From: Marinomonas algicola
GTDB lineage: Bacteria > Pseudomonadota > Gammaproteobacteria > Pseudomonadales > Marinomonadaceae
Length of the DNA stretch: 64,000 nucleotides
Direction: 5' to 3'
NCBI RefSeq assembly: GCF_014805825.1
Contig: NZ_CP061941.1
Span: 3,286,001-3,350,000 of the forward strand
A model generated the notes under the pieces. It was not told where the DNA came from and searched no databases. It saw nothing but the letters and a program-made list of their open reading frames with translations. Position numbers and translations under genes: made by a program. Positions 27,537 to 36,575 of the stretch are shown piece after piece; the stretch's first letter is position 1; every line of letters begins with the position of its first letter.

Positions 27537-28499
27537 ATGAAGTCATTTAGTTATGGTTTTTTGGCGCTTTCAAGCTTGTTGGCACTGACTCTTTATAGCC
27601 TGTTGGTTGGTGCCTATTCCCTCTCGATAATGGACATTTGGCGTCAGCCTGACATGACAAACGTGATGATCTCGAGCCGAATAGCCAGAACGCTATCCGT
27701 GTTAATTGTGGGCGGCATTTTAGGCATCATAGGCTGCTTATCTCAATCGGTCATGAACAATCATTTTGCAGAGCCAACCACCTTAGGTACACCTCAAGGT
27801 ATTGCTATTGGATTGTTACTCTCCCATGTTATTTTTCCTGAGATGGGGCTGGTTGGACACATGCTGCTTGGTGCCAGCATGGGTTTTTTGAGCTTGTTGC
27901 TGTTCTTCGCATTATTACAAAAACTCACCTTATCAGACCCATTGCAACTGCCGTTAATTGGTTTGGTTTACAGTGCCATTCTTGGTGCAGGTGTGACATT
28001 TTTAGCTTTTGAGTTTGATCGAATGCAAATGCTAGCGGTATGGCTCAACGGTGACTTTGCCACCATTATTCAAGGACGTTATGAACTGCTATGGGGCGCT
28101 TTAATCATTGGCATCATGGCTTATTGGATGGCCAATCAGTTTAGTATGCTAGGTATGGGTGAAGATCTGGCGAGAACATTAGGTGTGCCTTATCGCGCGC
28201 TAGTATTCATGGCTTTATCCATGATTGCTCTTGCCACTTCCTTAGTCGTCGCCACGGTCGGCATGATCAGCTTTCTTGGGCTCGTGATCCCGAATATCGT
28301 AAGGCCGTATTGCGGGGATAATTTACAACATAGCTTACCATGGTGTGCCTGGATGGGTGCCAGTTCTTTGCTGATTTGCGATGTCATTGGTCGCTTGCTC
28401 ACTCACCCATTAGAAGTACCGGCTAACTTAATATTTGCGGTATTCGCTGGGACGATTTTTTTAGTAATGTTATGTCGAGGCAATCAACGTGCCCTCTAA
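27537..28499 (+). CDS. Iron-siderophore ABC transporter permease, FecCD family
   Basis: Inner-membrane permease with about nine or ten helices. Family segments: the SRIARTLSVLIVGGILGIIGCLSQ stretch (split here by two helices), the GVPYRALVFMALSM coupling region, and GMISFLGLVIPNIVRPYCG. ATG 27537 has TTTGGAGCCGT upstream and is preferred over the ATG at 27507. Its stop overlaps the next permease start by 11 bases. Confidence 0.9.
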   Translation: MKSFSYGFLALSSLLALTLYSLLVGAYSLSIMDIWRQPDMTNVMISSRIARTLSVLIVGGILGIIGCLSQSVMNNHFAEPTTLGTPQGIAIGLLLSHVIFPEMGLVGHMLLGASMGFLSLLLFFALLQKLTLSDPLQLPLIGLVYSAILGAGVTFLAFEFDRMQMLAVWLNGDFATIIQGRYELLWGALIIGIMAYWMANQFSMLGMGEDLARTLGVPYRALVFMALSMIALATSLVVATVGMISFLGLVIPNIVRPYCGDNLQHSLPWCAWMGASSLLICDVIGRLLTHPLEVPANLIFAVFAGTIFLVMLCRGNQRAL

Positions 28500-29448
28500 C
28501 CCGTTGCAGAAGCGTGTATTCAAAGGCGCCATCAGTGTTTGGCTTTTGTCTTCTTTCTTGTTTATCACTTGGGGATTAACGCCAGATGATCATTTCTTTC
28601 TCGTTTTGCGTTTTGAAAAATGGCTGGCTCTCAATGCGGTCGGTGTGGCCGTAGCCGTATCAACCTATATATTTCAAACCCTGACTCACAGTCGCATCTT
28701 GACCCCATCGATTATGGGACTAGATTCCATCTATTTATTGATTAGCTTAGTTATTATCTCAATCTTAGGCACAGGGAGCTACTTAACTATTAACGCCACT
28801 CATTTGTTTCTGATAAACAGTATTGTGATGATGGGGTTTGCATTACTTATTTTTGGCGGATTGATCCTGCACTTCAGCCAAGATATGAATAGATTACTAT
28901 TAATTGGAATTGTGATTGGGTTATTAGTACAAGCGGCCAATGAGTTTCTCGGCCGGATGATGTCGCCTGAAGACTTCGTTGTTTTTCAAGGAGCCGCCTT
29001 TGCTAGATTCGATCTGCTTGATCGCCAAGTACTTTGGGTTGCTATTGCCTTACTATTCATTTGTTTAAGCGTTGTTTGGCGCTTTCATACTGTATTGGAT
29101 ATTTTCCGTTTGGGACGCTGTCATGTGATCAATTTAGGGATCGCATATGTGCCAATGACCTGTTTATTTCTGATGCTTGTGTCTGCATTAGTAAGCCTTT
29201 CAACAGCACTGGTGGGGCCAATCTTATTTTTCGGTTTATTGGTTGTCGCCTCAGTCCAACAATATTTTCCTGCTAGCAAATCTGGTGATCACTTATTAAT
29301 GGTGTCTATTGTGGGGGCATTGATTTTGGTGGCAGGGCAGACTTTTTTTGAGCATGCCTTAGCTATGAAGGCAACGCTGAGCGTGGTGATTGAAGTCATT
29401 GGCGGTAGTGTGTTTTTTATTCTGTTATTAAGGAGAAGTCGGCCGTGA
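28489..29448 (+). CDS. Iron-siderophore ABC transporter permease, second FecCD subunit
   Basis: Second permease of the heterodimer, 319 aa. It has helical segments typical of FatC/CeuC-type partners (VSTYIFQTLTHSRILTPSIMG; ALVSLSTALVGPILFFGLLV). The start is GTG inside the end of the preceding gene, with GTCGAGGCAATCAAC before it. The stop overlaps the ATPase gene (GTGA), showing tight translational coupling. Confidence 0.88.
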   Translation: MPSNPLQKRVFKGAISVWLLSSFLFITWGLTPDDHFFLVLRFEKWLALNAVGVAVAVSTYIFQTLTHSRILTPSIMGLDSIYLLISLVIISILGTGSYLTINATHLFLINSIVMMGFALLIFGGLILHFSQDMNRLLLIGIVIGLLVQAANEFLGRMMSPEDFVVFQGAAFARFDLLDRQVLWVAIALLFICLSVVWRFHTVLDIFRLGRCHVINLGIAYVPMTCLFLMLVSALVSLSTALVGPILFFGLLVVASVQQYFPASKSGDHLLMVSIVGALILVAGQTFFEHALAMKATLSVVIEVIGGSVFFILLLRRSRP

Positions 29449-30200
29449 TACAAATTCAAGATGTGAGTTTTAAACGAGCAGAAAAAACCATATTAAAAAC
29501 AACTCAACTTACATTAGGAGCCAAGCAGAGCATCGCATTGATTGGCCCAAACGGTGCTGGAAAATCGACCCTGTTATCTATTATGGCCCGCTTGCTACCT
29601 TTGCAAACGGGTCAAGTTAGCTATGACAACCTGGACATATCAACGACACCTAGCCAAATAATGGCTAAGAAGGTGGGGATTTTACAGCAGCATAGCCACT
29701 TTATGAGCCGACTGACGGTAGAAGATGTATTGCTCTACGCGAGGTATCCATATCATAAAGGCAGACCAAAGTCGGAGGATCACGAAGTGGTTGAACAAAT
29801 GCTGGCGTATTTTGAACTGTCAAAATTCCGCGCTACTTTTTTGGATGAATTGTCAGGCGGTCAGCGTCAAATGGCACTGGTTGCCATGATTTTTTGCCAA
29901 GGAACAGACTATATCCTTCTGGATGAACCTTTAAATAATTTAGATATGTATCATGCTCGACATTTGATGACGACTTTACGGCGAGCCATCGTTGATTGGA
30001 ACAAAACCATTATTGTTGTATTACACGATGTCAACTATGCCAGTCACTATGCCGATAGGATCATCGCGTTAAAGCAAGGATCTATATTGTTCCAAGGCAC
30101 ACCGGAGGAAGTATTAACACAAGAAAATATTCAGGTTCTGTACGGGGTAGAGGTTGATATACTTGAACACCAAGGAAAACGCTTCTGTCAGCATTTTTAA
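29445..30200 (+). CDS. Iron-siderophore ABC transporter ATP-binding protein
   Basis: ATPase of the ferric-siderophore importer, 251 aa. Walker A GPNGAGKST, signature LSGGQRQM, Walker B YILLDEPLNNLD and switch His in VLHDVNYAS. It starts with GTG overlapping the previous stop, preceded by TTAAGGAGAAGTCGGCC. Last gene of the operon. Confidence 0.92.
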   Translation: MIQIQDVSFKRAEKTILKTTQLTLGAKQSIALIGPNGAGKSTLLSIMARLLPLQTGQVSYDNLDISTTPSQIMAKKVGILQQHSHFMSRLTVEDVLLYARYPYHKGRPKSEDHEVVEQMLAYFELSKFRATFLDELSGGQRQMALVAMIFCQGTDYILLDEPLNNLDMYHARHLMTTLRRAIVDWNKTIIVVLHDVNYASHYADRIIALKQGSILFQGTPEEVLTQENIQVLYGVEVDILEHQGKRFCQHF

Positions 30201-30222
30201 GGCATGAGGTCATTTAAAAGAA

Positions 30223-31815
30223 TCATATTTGAATTCGATTTCGGCCAGATTGTTTAGCGCGATACATTTTCTGGTCTATTTCGACCAAAATACTCTCTAA
30301 AGAATGGTTTGTTGTAAACTCTGAAAGACCGAGGCTAACCGTCACATTAATGTCCAATGGGAAAATATGTGACTGGATAGCTGAAAACACTTTTTCAGCG
30401 ATATCTAGCGCCATTTTGTGGTCTGTATTTGGACACACAATAACAAATTCTTCGCCACCCCATCGTCCTAATGTATCCGTTTTACGAATAGCGTCTTTGA
30501 CAACGTCAGCAAGCCTCATCAGAACCTGATCACCCACTTCGTGTCCGAACGTGTCATTAACACGCTTAAAATGATCTATATCAAACATAAGCACACTAAA
30601 GGGGTGATTGTGTCTTTGGAAATTACTGACTTCAGCATGAAGCACTTCCATCATCTTGCGGCGGTTTGCGATCGAGGTTAACTGATCCGTATGGGAGAGA
30701 GCACTGAGCAAAGCATTCTTGTCTTTCAATTCAATGGTTTTCTGAATTAACGCTTTTTCAGTAAGTTTTTCAATGGCTTCTGAGATCTTACCGATTTCAT
30801 TATTGGGAAAAACGTATTTGCCTAACTCATCTTTCCCTTCGGTCAGTTCTTGTACTCTTTTTTGTAATTTTTTTAGTGGTAAAATCAGTTTCCTACTTAA
30901 GATGTAACTCATCAACCAGGTCGTAAATAGAGACCCTAAGATGATCATCAATAACGTTGATGTAATGGTTTTTACTATCGGTTGTCGAATATCCGCCAAA
31001 TTTACCTCGGTAACAACAGTCCAACCTAATGCATCAATTCGATTAAAGTGGGCCAATTTTTGATGCTCTCCATCTCTGTAGGAAAGGCTTCCCGAAGTAT
31101 TCATTTTCGTTGGTAAATGAGAAAAAATCTGTTGGTTAAGTGTATCGGGGAGCGTTTCATCAGGATGAATAAGTACCTTCCCCTGAGGATCCATGACAAA
31201 GTTGTATATAGTCGGATATTTTTCATCTTGAACGGCCAGAGCTTTAACAATAGCATCCATTCCTGCATCAATGGATATGACACCAATAACCTCATTATCG
31301 GCGTCTAATAATGCTTTCCCAAACGAAACCAACCACTTTTTAGAATTAATATCTTGATAAGGAACCCCATCCGATATCGATGGCGACGATTTGATCGCCG
31401 CTTGATACCAAGGCCTTATGACAGCATTAAAATCGGCAGGTGGAGTGTAATCATTAATCAACAAAGAACCGTCTTCATAACCAGAAAAAATGAAATGTAT
31501 GTTAGGTATTGTGTTTTGCAATATATCAAACAGACTTAGAATTTTTTCTTGTGTTTCTGGTTCTCGAAAACGACTATGGTCAAGGGTTGCAGTATGGCTG
31601 CCAGTGTATTCAACCGCTTTGCGTAAAGGCGCAACATACCCTTCGATAAGCGTTGTGACAGATCTATTTTTGTTACGAAGCACTGACTCCGCGTTATCTA
31701 TCCCCTGTGTATACAAAAGAGCGGCAATACAGACACTGATAATAACAATGGTTATCAAAGCTAACGCAGTGGTAATAGAAAAAATTTGGCGCTGTAACTT
31801 TGAAAACTGTTTCAT
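30223..31815 (-). CDS. Diguanylate cyclase with periplasmic Cache sensor
   Basis: Membrane-bound c-di-GMP synthase, 530 aa. Layout: N-terminal helix (about 10-35), a periplasmic dCache-like sensor (PWYQAAIKSSPSISDGVPYQD), a second helix near 280-300, a HAMP-like region and coiled linker, then a GGDEF domain. The active site is GGEEF and an inhibitory RxxD (RKTD) lies five residues before it, so product inhibition is expected. ATG 31815 has no clear ribosome-binding site; a TTG at 31827 is also possible. No partner gene is adjacent. Confidence 0.9.
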   Translation of the reverse strand: MKQFSKLQRQIFSITTALALITIVIISVCIAALLYTQGIDNAESVLRNKNRSVTTLIEGYVAPLRKAVEYTGSHTATLDHSRFREPETQEKILSLFDILQNTIPNIHFIFSGYEDGSLLINDYTPPADFNAVIRPWYQAAIKSSPSISDGVPYQDINSKKWLVSFGKALLDADNEVIGVISIDAGMDAIVKALAVQDEKYPTIYNFVMDPQGKVLIHPDETLPDTLNQQIFSHLPTKMNTSGSLSYRDGEHQKLAHFNRIDALGWTVVTEVNLADIRQPIVKTITSTLLMIILGSLFTTWLMSYILSRKLILPLKKLQKRVQELTEGKDELGKYVFPNNEIGKISEAIEKLTEKALIQKTIELKDKNALLSALSHTDQLTSIANRRKMMEVLHAEVSNFQRHNHPFSVLMFDIDHFKRVNDTFGHEVGDQVLMRLADVVKDAIRKTDTLGRWGGEEFVIVCPNTDHKMALDIAEKVFSAIQSHIFPLDINVTVSLGLSEFTTNHSLESILVEIDQKMYRAKQSGRNRIQI

Positions 31816-31827
31816 ATGAAATGTCAA

Positions 31828-32161
31828 ACAAGCTCGATCGTTTGCTTCAAAAATAAAGCGTTATTTATAGGATCATTCGATTAAAAATCGATCGATTTTA
31901 TCAAAAATGACTCAAGTTATCCACTCAATCTTTCAAGTGACTTAATTGTTTCAGCTATGTTCACACTTTTAGGCACTTAGTTGAAGCGACTAAACTTGGC
32001 GCCTATTGATCAACCTAATCCAATGTTACTAGGTGACTTTTTCAATTAATACTTAATAATGTTCTTATAAAAATTGGCTCTTTGAAGGACAGAGATGAAG
32101 TTATAGGTGTTTTAGACTCATGATTCATACAATCCGGTTATCTAACCACTCTCTCTGAATT
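31828..32161. other. Non-coding gap with a 16-bp palindrome
   Basis: The 334 bp between the diguanylate cyclase and MarR genes hold no convincing ORF. A perfect palindrome, AAAATCGATCGATTTT, lies at 31884-31899, about 70 bp upstream of the cyclase start, and could be an operator. Nothing else stands out. Confidence 0.4.
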
Positions 32162-32590
32162 TCAGTAACGTATAAGGTTTTTTGTCATATTCTGAGCTAC
32201 CTTAGTAAAGGTAGCGAGATCCTCCGCTTCAATACCTTGAGTCATTTTACTTTCCATTTCATCAGAAAGTGTTCGTAATATCTCCTGTAGCGCTTGACCT
32301 GATGAGGTCAATTCCAGAAGTTGACTTCGCTTGTCATCAGGGTTCGGCTTTCTTTGCACAATCCCTTGGTCAATCAGCTGATTAATTAAGCGAGTAATTT
32401 GAGCTTTATCGCGCTTAAATAGCTCTGCAATCTCTTTTGCTGTAGAAGCGTTTGATTTACCAATAACCTTTAGGACTCTGACGTGCATAGAAGCAATCCC
32501 AAGATCTTGGCTTTCCAACTGATGGCTAAGTTGTTGCTTGATTGCGTGGGCTAAATGAAAAGTCGCTTCGACTGTGATGGCATTGAACAT
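32162..32590 (-). CDS. MarR-family transcriptional regulator
   Basis: A 142-aa winged-helix repressor. DNA-binding region NASTAKEIAELFKRDKAQITRLINQLIDQGIVQRKPNPDDKRSQLLELT carries the wing motif DDKRS. GAGG lies upstream of the ATG. It is divergent from a DUF2798 membrane protein, and two TTG-N7-CAA palindromes sit between them. The ligand is unknown. Confidence 0.9.
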   Translation of the reverse strand: MFNAITVEATFHLAHAIKQQLSHQLESQDLGIASMHVRVLKVIGKSNASTAKEIAELFKRDKAQITRLINQLIDQGIVQRKPNPDDKRSQLLELTSSGQALQEILRTLSDEMESKMTQGIEAEDLATFTKVAQNMTKNLIRY

Positions 32591-32613
32591 AGAAAAACCT
32601 CAAATTAAAGTAG

Positions 32614-32654
32614 TTGACATTATCAATTAAAATCATTATAGTTGCAATTATCAA
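32614..32654. promoter_or_regulatory. Twin operator in the MarR/DUF2798 divergent promoter
   Basis: TTGACATTATCAA (32614-32626) and TTGCAATTATCAA (32642-32654) are two similar partly palindromic sites 28 bp apart. They sit between the two divergent starts, as expected for a MarR autoregulator. Confidence 0.5.
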
Positions 32655-32693
32655 TCAAGTAACTATCAAGTTCAATCTTTAGAGAAAAAACCT

Positions 32694-33173
32694 ATGTCAG
32701 ATAGCGTCACAAAAATGAATACACCTAAACACCCCCTGTATCAGAAAATACTGATATTAGTTTGTCTTATCAGCTTCGTTGTTGGTTCTTTAACAGGGAT
32801 CATGACTTACATGAATGTAGGCTATAGAGAAAGTTTCTGGTTAGATTGGCTTTCTTCATTTGCAATTGCCGTATTACTCATAGCGCCAATTGGTCTATTG
32901 TTTATGACACTCATGACTAAGCTCCTTAAGAGAGTCTTGCCTAATGGTCATAAAATTCTCCATCAAATTATTACTGGCGTTTGTATGGCGTTCTTTATGG
33001 AGTCAATATTAGCAGCCAGTACTACAGTAAATTTAATCGGATTTACAAGCTCGGCCGCTTTTGTCAGTGCATGGCTACCCGCTTTTATGGCGGCTCTGCC
33101 TTTTGGGTTATTCATGGCATTAATGATGTCACTGGTGCTAAAACCTAAACTTGAAAAATTTATGGTTAGCTAA
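32694..33173 (+). CDS. DUF2798 membrane protein
   Basis: A 159-aa protein with four predicted helices arranged as two similar halves, each carrying an F/W-rich helix and a PxGLxMxLMM-like segment (APIGLLFMTLMTKLL; LPFGLFMALMMSLVL). This doubled pattern matches DUF2798. Function unknown; regulation by the divergent MarR protein is likely. A TGACACAA/TTGTGTCA inverted repeat (33213-33250) lies 40 bp downstream and may help end the transcript. Confidence 0.75.
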   Translation: MSDSVTKMNTPKHPLYQKILILVCLISFVVGSLTGIMTYMNVGYRESFWLDWLSSFAIAVLLIAPIGLLFMTLMTKLLKRVLPNGHKILHQIITGVCMAFFMESILAASTTVNLIGFTSSAAFVSAWLPAFMAALPFGLFMALMMSLVLKPKLEKFMVS

Positions 33174-33358
33174 GTAACGTCCTGCGGATAAAACCTATGT
33201 AAAAGATGAGGATGACACAAGCCAACCCATTTTTGGATTTGATTGTGTCAGTTTGGTTAGTATTACCAACAAAGTTTCAGAAGTATCCTGCCGTTCTTAT
33301 CAGCTCATAAGACGGCCAAACCTGTAAAGAAACAACCTATATAAGCGATGAAGGCCTT

Positions 33359-34186
33359 CTAGTAAAGCCGTCCGATTCTCTTTATCGTTTCCATCATTTC
33401 TTTTGGTAAATGGCGATAGGCCAGTGCTGTAGAGAGTTTAATGGGAACTTTAAACGAGATCGAAAGGTATTTTAAGCCACTCTCTTGTTGAATGTATGAT
33501 TCAGGTATCAACGCCACCCCTACCCCTAACTTTACTAACGCTTGAACTTGTAAGTCATGTATCGCTTTGCCTTTGTAGGTAATCGTAATTTTATTTTCAT
33601 TAATAAGGCGTTCAAACGCTTTCTGATTGGTACAGTAAGGTCGGGCAATAAAAGTAAGTGTCTCGAAGTCGTTTAAGGTAACTACTTTTTGCTTTGTTAA
33701 AGGGTGATCCGGCCTAACCACCAGCTTATATTCTTCTTGAGAAAGTAATTTGAATTGAAACTGAGCAGGTACACTGTCTTCATCAATGATCGCTAATTGG
33801 GCTTGCTCAATCTGATTAACGATCACTAGGTCGATGAAGGATGACGAGCCTCGTAACAAATCAAAAATTTCCTGGTAGCGCTCAATGTTTATATCGGATT
33901 GTATGTAGATTGAGATTTCAACTCTATTATCTGGCATGAAAGCAGATTCTATTTGTTGGTTCTGTAAGAGAAAATCTACGGCTAACTTATAGAGCTTTTT
34001 TCCTTCTGATGTGGGCTTTATTCCTTGTTTGCTTCGTTCAAATAACGTTGCCCCCAAGCGAGTTTCTAGTGATTTAATCGCATGAGTGATTGATGGCTGG
34101 GCAATGAAACAGCGTGAGGCGGCCGCCGTGACAGACCCTTCTTCATAGGCCGCCACAAAGTAGTAAAGAGGTTTTACTTCTATCAT
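33359..34186 (-). CDS. LysR-family transcriptional regulator
   Basis: A 275-aa LTTR. The N-terminal helix-turn-helix is YYFVAAYEEGSVTAAASRCFIAQPSITHAIKSLE, followed by the substrate-binding domain (RPDHPLTKQKVVTLNDFETLTFI). It is divergent from an NTF2-like gene with a symmetric site three bases upstream of its start. Target and effector unknown. Confidence 0.92.
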   Translation of the reverse strand: MIEVKPLYYFVAAYEEGSVTAAASRCFIAQPSITHAIKSLETRLGATLFERSKQGIKPTSEGKKLYKLAVDFLLQNQQIESAFMPDNRVEISIYIQSDINIERYQEIFDLLRGSSSFIDLVIVNQIEQAQLAIIDEDSVPAQFQFKLLSQEEYKLVVRPDHPLTKQKVVTLNDFETLTFIARPYCTNQKAFERLINENKITITYKGKAIHDLQVQALVKLGVGVALIPESYIQQESGLKYLSISFKVPIKLSTALAYRHLPKEMMETIKRIGRLY

Positions 34187-34189
34187 ATA

Positions 34190-34207
34190 ATTTATCTATA
34201 GATGAAT
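34190..34207. promoter_or_regulatory. LysR-type operator candidate
   Basis: ATTTATCTATAGATGAAT is an 18-bp palindrome with a single mismatched pair and contains a T-N11-A core. It lies directly before the LysR start and within the divergent promoter region. Confidence 0.4.
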
Positions 34208-34311
34208 AATAAAAACCATATTATATCTTTGGACTGACAATCGATACCCTAGATGCATAAAATGAAAAAACATCAGGTTTAAAGTCAATGCTAAATGCAA
34301 GGAGTCAGAAT

Positions 34312-34710
34312 ATGTTTGATCGTTCCAGTGATATTGCCATTCATCGAGTGCTAAATTTATTTGAAGCAGGAGATATGACCTTGTTAACGTTTTTTGCTGA
34401 TGATATAGATCTACGTATTGACCATTATAAAGAGACTACAGACACCCGTTGGCAAAGCTGTAAGACTAAAGTGGAGTTGATGACTGTTCTTAGCCGTTTA
34501 AGCAAAGAGGTGTTTCCTAAAGGTACACAAGTCACCCGTCTCACTTCGGAATTATTAGGCGACGGTTGGTTTATCACAACATTTGAACAATCTTTTTGGT
34601 ATGGGTTAGAAAGGCGAGATGTGGACAGCCGTACTTACATTCTGTCTCATGAATCGAATGGCCAGGTCGACTACTTTAGAGAAAACGTCACGACTCTGGT
34701 TTATCGATAG
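34312..34710 (+). CDS. NTF2-like (SnoaL-type) protein
   Basis: A 132-aa protein of the NTF2-like fold (IAIHRVLNLFEAGDMTLLTFFADDIDLRIDHY). Such small proteins serve as isomerases, hydrolases or ligand binders; nothing more specific is visible. ATG 34312 has CAAGGAGTCAGAAT before it; an ATG 24 bases earlier lacks such a site. Divergent from the LysR gene, which probably controls it. Confidence 0.7.
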   Translation: MFDRSSDIAIHRVLNLFEAGDMTLLTFFADDIDLRIDHYKETTDTRWQSCKTKVELMTVLSRLSKEVFPKGTQVTRLTSELLGDGWFITTFEQSFWYGLERRDVDSRTYILSHESNGQVDYFRENVTTLVYR

Positions 34711-34777
34711 TAAATGAAAAAAGAGGATACCTTTTTTACAATTGCTATGTCCTTCAAAGTTTTTATTTGCCTGTCCC

Positions 34778-34809
34778 ATGGTTTTATCTAACAATGGTTT
34801 TATCTAACA
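34778..34809 (+). repeat. Tandem duplication of 16 bp
   Basis: ATGGTTTTATCTAACA occurs twice head to tail (34778-34793 and 34794-34809) in the gap after the NTF2-like gene. Probably a replication-slippage product. Confidence 0.8.
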
Positions 34810-34830
34810 ACACTTAGGACTAAAAACCCG

Positions 34831-34866
34831 GCCCGTACAAACATGGTCAATATGAGTTTGTCGGGC
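34831..34866 (-). terminator. Rho-independent terminator of the azlCD operon
   Basis: On the minus strand a stem of GCCCG plus ACAAAC pairs with GTTTGT plus CGGGC, with one bulged base (plus-strand arms 34831-34842 and 34856-34866). It is followed by CGGGTTTTTAG. It lies about 60 bp after the azlD stop. Confidence 0.65.
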
Positions 34867-34929
34867 AATGGTTTCACTTAACGCTCGGATAAATCAGCGT
34901 AGTATGACTTTGACACAGCAATCAAAGGA

Positions 34930-35265
34930 CTAAAAAGCAAGTGTCACCACGCCAAATGACACGACACCGCATAAAGTGGGCAAGCCCATAGATCGAGTAC
35001 GGGTCCAGACTCCAAAAGTAACCAATATACCGATGCCAGTTGCTAACCAAGACACAGTATCAGGTTGAGTCGGTACTAAAGACGTACCAAACATGGCCGC
35101 AATCATGGTTGGCCCCAGTATGGTTAACCAAGTAGGCATTGAGCCCACACCGTCCTCGGTTTGCCTTTTAGCCAAACGTCGCTTCATCCACAGATACGGT
35201 ACAAGACGCAGTAAATACGTGCCAATGGCAATACTGACAAGCGCCAGCCACATAGAGATATCCAT
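34930..35265 (-). CDS. azlD: Branched-chain amino acid exporter small subunit, AzlD
   Basis: A 111-aa protein with about four helices. The family pattern RLVPYLWMKRRL and LGPTMIAAMFGTSL match AzlD. With AzlC it forms an exporter of branched-chain or related amino acids in the inner membrane. It starts two bases after the azlC stop. Confidence 0.88.
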   Translation of the reverse strand: MDISMWLALVSIAIGTYLLRLVPYLWMKRRLAKRQTEDGVGSMPTWLTILGPTMIAAMFGTSLVPTQPDTVSWLATGIGILVTFGVWTRTRSMGLPTLCGVVSFGVVTLAF

Positions 35266-35267
35266 AC

Positions 35268-35990
35268 TTAGTATACTCCCAAAACGCGTTGATTTTTCAA
35301 GATGTAAAACAACACCGCGCCACTCATAGCCGCCAATGGAATAGCCATATTAGGGTAACCAGACATTTTCAAAATAACAGCGCTAACAGCGGATAAAGCA
35401 ATGGTCAACGACCACAAACGATTATTACAACGTGGAACAATTAAGACAAAAAACAGAGCCGGTAACGCAAATGGCAAAATATCATTGATTAACGGCCAAC
35501 GCCGTGTCAATTCTCCGCCAGCAATAGCACCCACTGCCGTTCCCGCAACCCAACTCAACCAAGCTAACACCGCCGCGCCTGTATACCAGCCTATCCGAGC
35601 CTGATCTGGCAATTGAGGCAAACGGACATGAGCCAGCGCAAAAATTTGATCCGTCAAACCATGCATTAATGGAAGCCACTTCTTATCATGGTTTAAGTAA
35701 GGAGAAAGGTTGGGGCCATAAACGACATGTCGAGCATTGATTAACAGCGTCATGATAACCACCAACCAGAGCGGAGCTCCAGAAGCCGCCATGGCAACAA
35801 AAAGAAACTGTGACGCGCCAGCATAGATAAAGACAGAGATAAGAACAGTCTCTAACACGCTAAAGCCAGACTGTACGGAAATCAAACCAAAAGAAATGGC
35901 TACCGGAATGTATCCACCAAGCAGAGGAATCGCGTCTTTTACGCCTTGTTTCCAAGGTGTTCCAGCAAGGGATTTCGCAGAAGTACTCAT
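35268..35990 (-). CDS. azlC: Branched-chain amino acid exporter large subunit, AzlC
   Basis: A 240-aa membrane protein. Family segments: PLLGGYIPVAISFGLISVQSGFS, FIYAGASQFLFVAMAASGAP, and LINARHVVYGPNLSPYL. It overlaps the upstream regulator gene by four bases (ATGA) and is followed by azlD, so all three genes form one operon. Confidence 0.92.
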   Translation of the reverse strand: MSTSAKSLAGTPWKQGVKDAIPLLGGYIPVAISFGLISVQSGFSVLETVLISVFIYAGASQFLFVAMAASGAPLWLVVIMTLLINARHVVYGPNLSPYLNHDKKWLPLMHGLTDQIFALAHVRLPQLPDQARIGWYTGAAVLAWLSWVAGTAVGAIAGGELTRRWPLINDILPFALPALFFVLIVPRCNNRLWSLTIALSAVSAVILKMSGYPNMAIPLAAMSGAVLFYILKNQRVLGVY

Positions 35991-36562
35991 AATGAAACAT
36001 CCTGTTTAGTATTGTCTTGTTTAACACCTGTCTGTATAGCGGAGTCATTTTTAACATAGGTAATGACCACCATTAAAGTCGCCCATGAATCATCGGTTTG
36101 ATAACTGTGCGGCACATCGGCCGCAAAAGTGTGTGCTTTTCCAATGCTCAAATGATGCAGATCATTATTTTCACCCGCTAGCAACTCCCCACTGATTAAA
36201 GTAATGGTCTCGGTTGTGCCTGCAATATGGGGTTCCGATTGCTTAATCGTGTTCGGTGCACAAGACATCCAATACACATCGACGCGAGGATTGTCCCCTC
36301 CTTGATCGATCAGCCTTACCTGAACACCGTTTTCGCCGAGTGGAGATTCGACCGTAGCAACAAGATCCCCAAACGGGACACCCAGTTGTACCGCCAAACG
36401 CCAAATCGTCTCTAACGTCGGATTGCCCTCACCCTGCTCAATGCGAGACAAGTTAGACTTCGCAAGCCCTGCATCCTGCGCAAGCTGAGACAAAGACAAG
36501 CTCTTTGACATACGCAACTTTTGTATATTCCGCCCCAATGAACCGAAAATGGGTTTATTCAT
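35987..36562 (-). CDS. XRE-family regulator with C-terminal cupin domain
   Basis: A 191-aa regulator: helix-turn-helix (LSLSQLAQDAGLAKSNLSRIEQGEGNPTLETIWRLA) followed by a cupin sensor domain (HIAGTTETITLISGELLAGEN). ATG 36562 (MNKPIFGSLGRN) is the natural start; longer readings run into the operator. First gene of the operon with azlCD, so it probably controls export of the amino acid it senses. A perfect 36-bp palindrome lies 13 bp upstream. Confidence 0.88.
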   Translation of the reverse strand: MNKPIFGSLGRNIQKLRMSKSLSLSQLAQDAGLAKSNLSRIEQGEGNPTLETIWRLAVQLGVPFGDLVATVESPLGENGVQVRLIDQGGDNPRVDVYWMSCAPNTIKQSEPHIAGTTETITLISGELLAGENNDLHHLSIGKAHTFAADVPHSYQTDDSWATLMVVITYVKNDSAIQTGVKQDNTKQDVSL

Positions 36563-36575
36563 TATGCACCTATAA

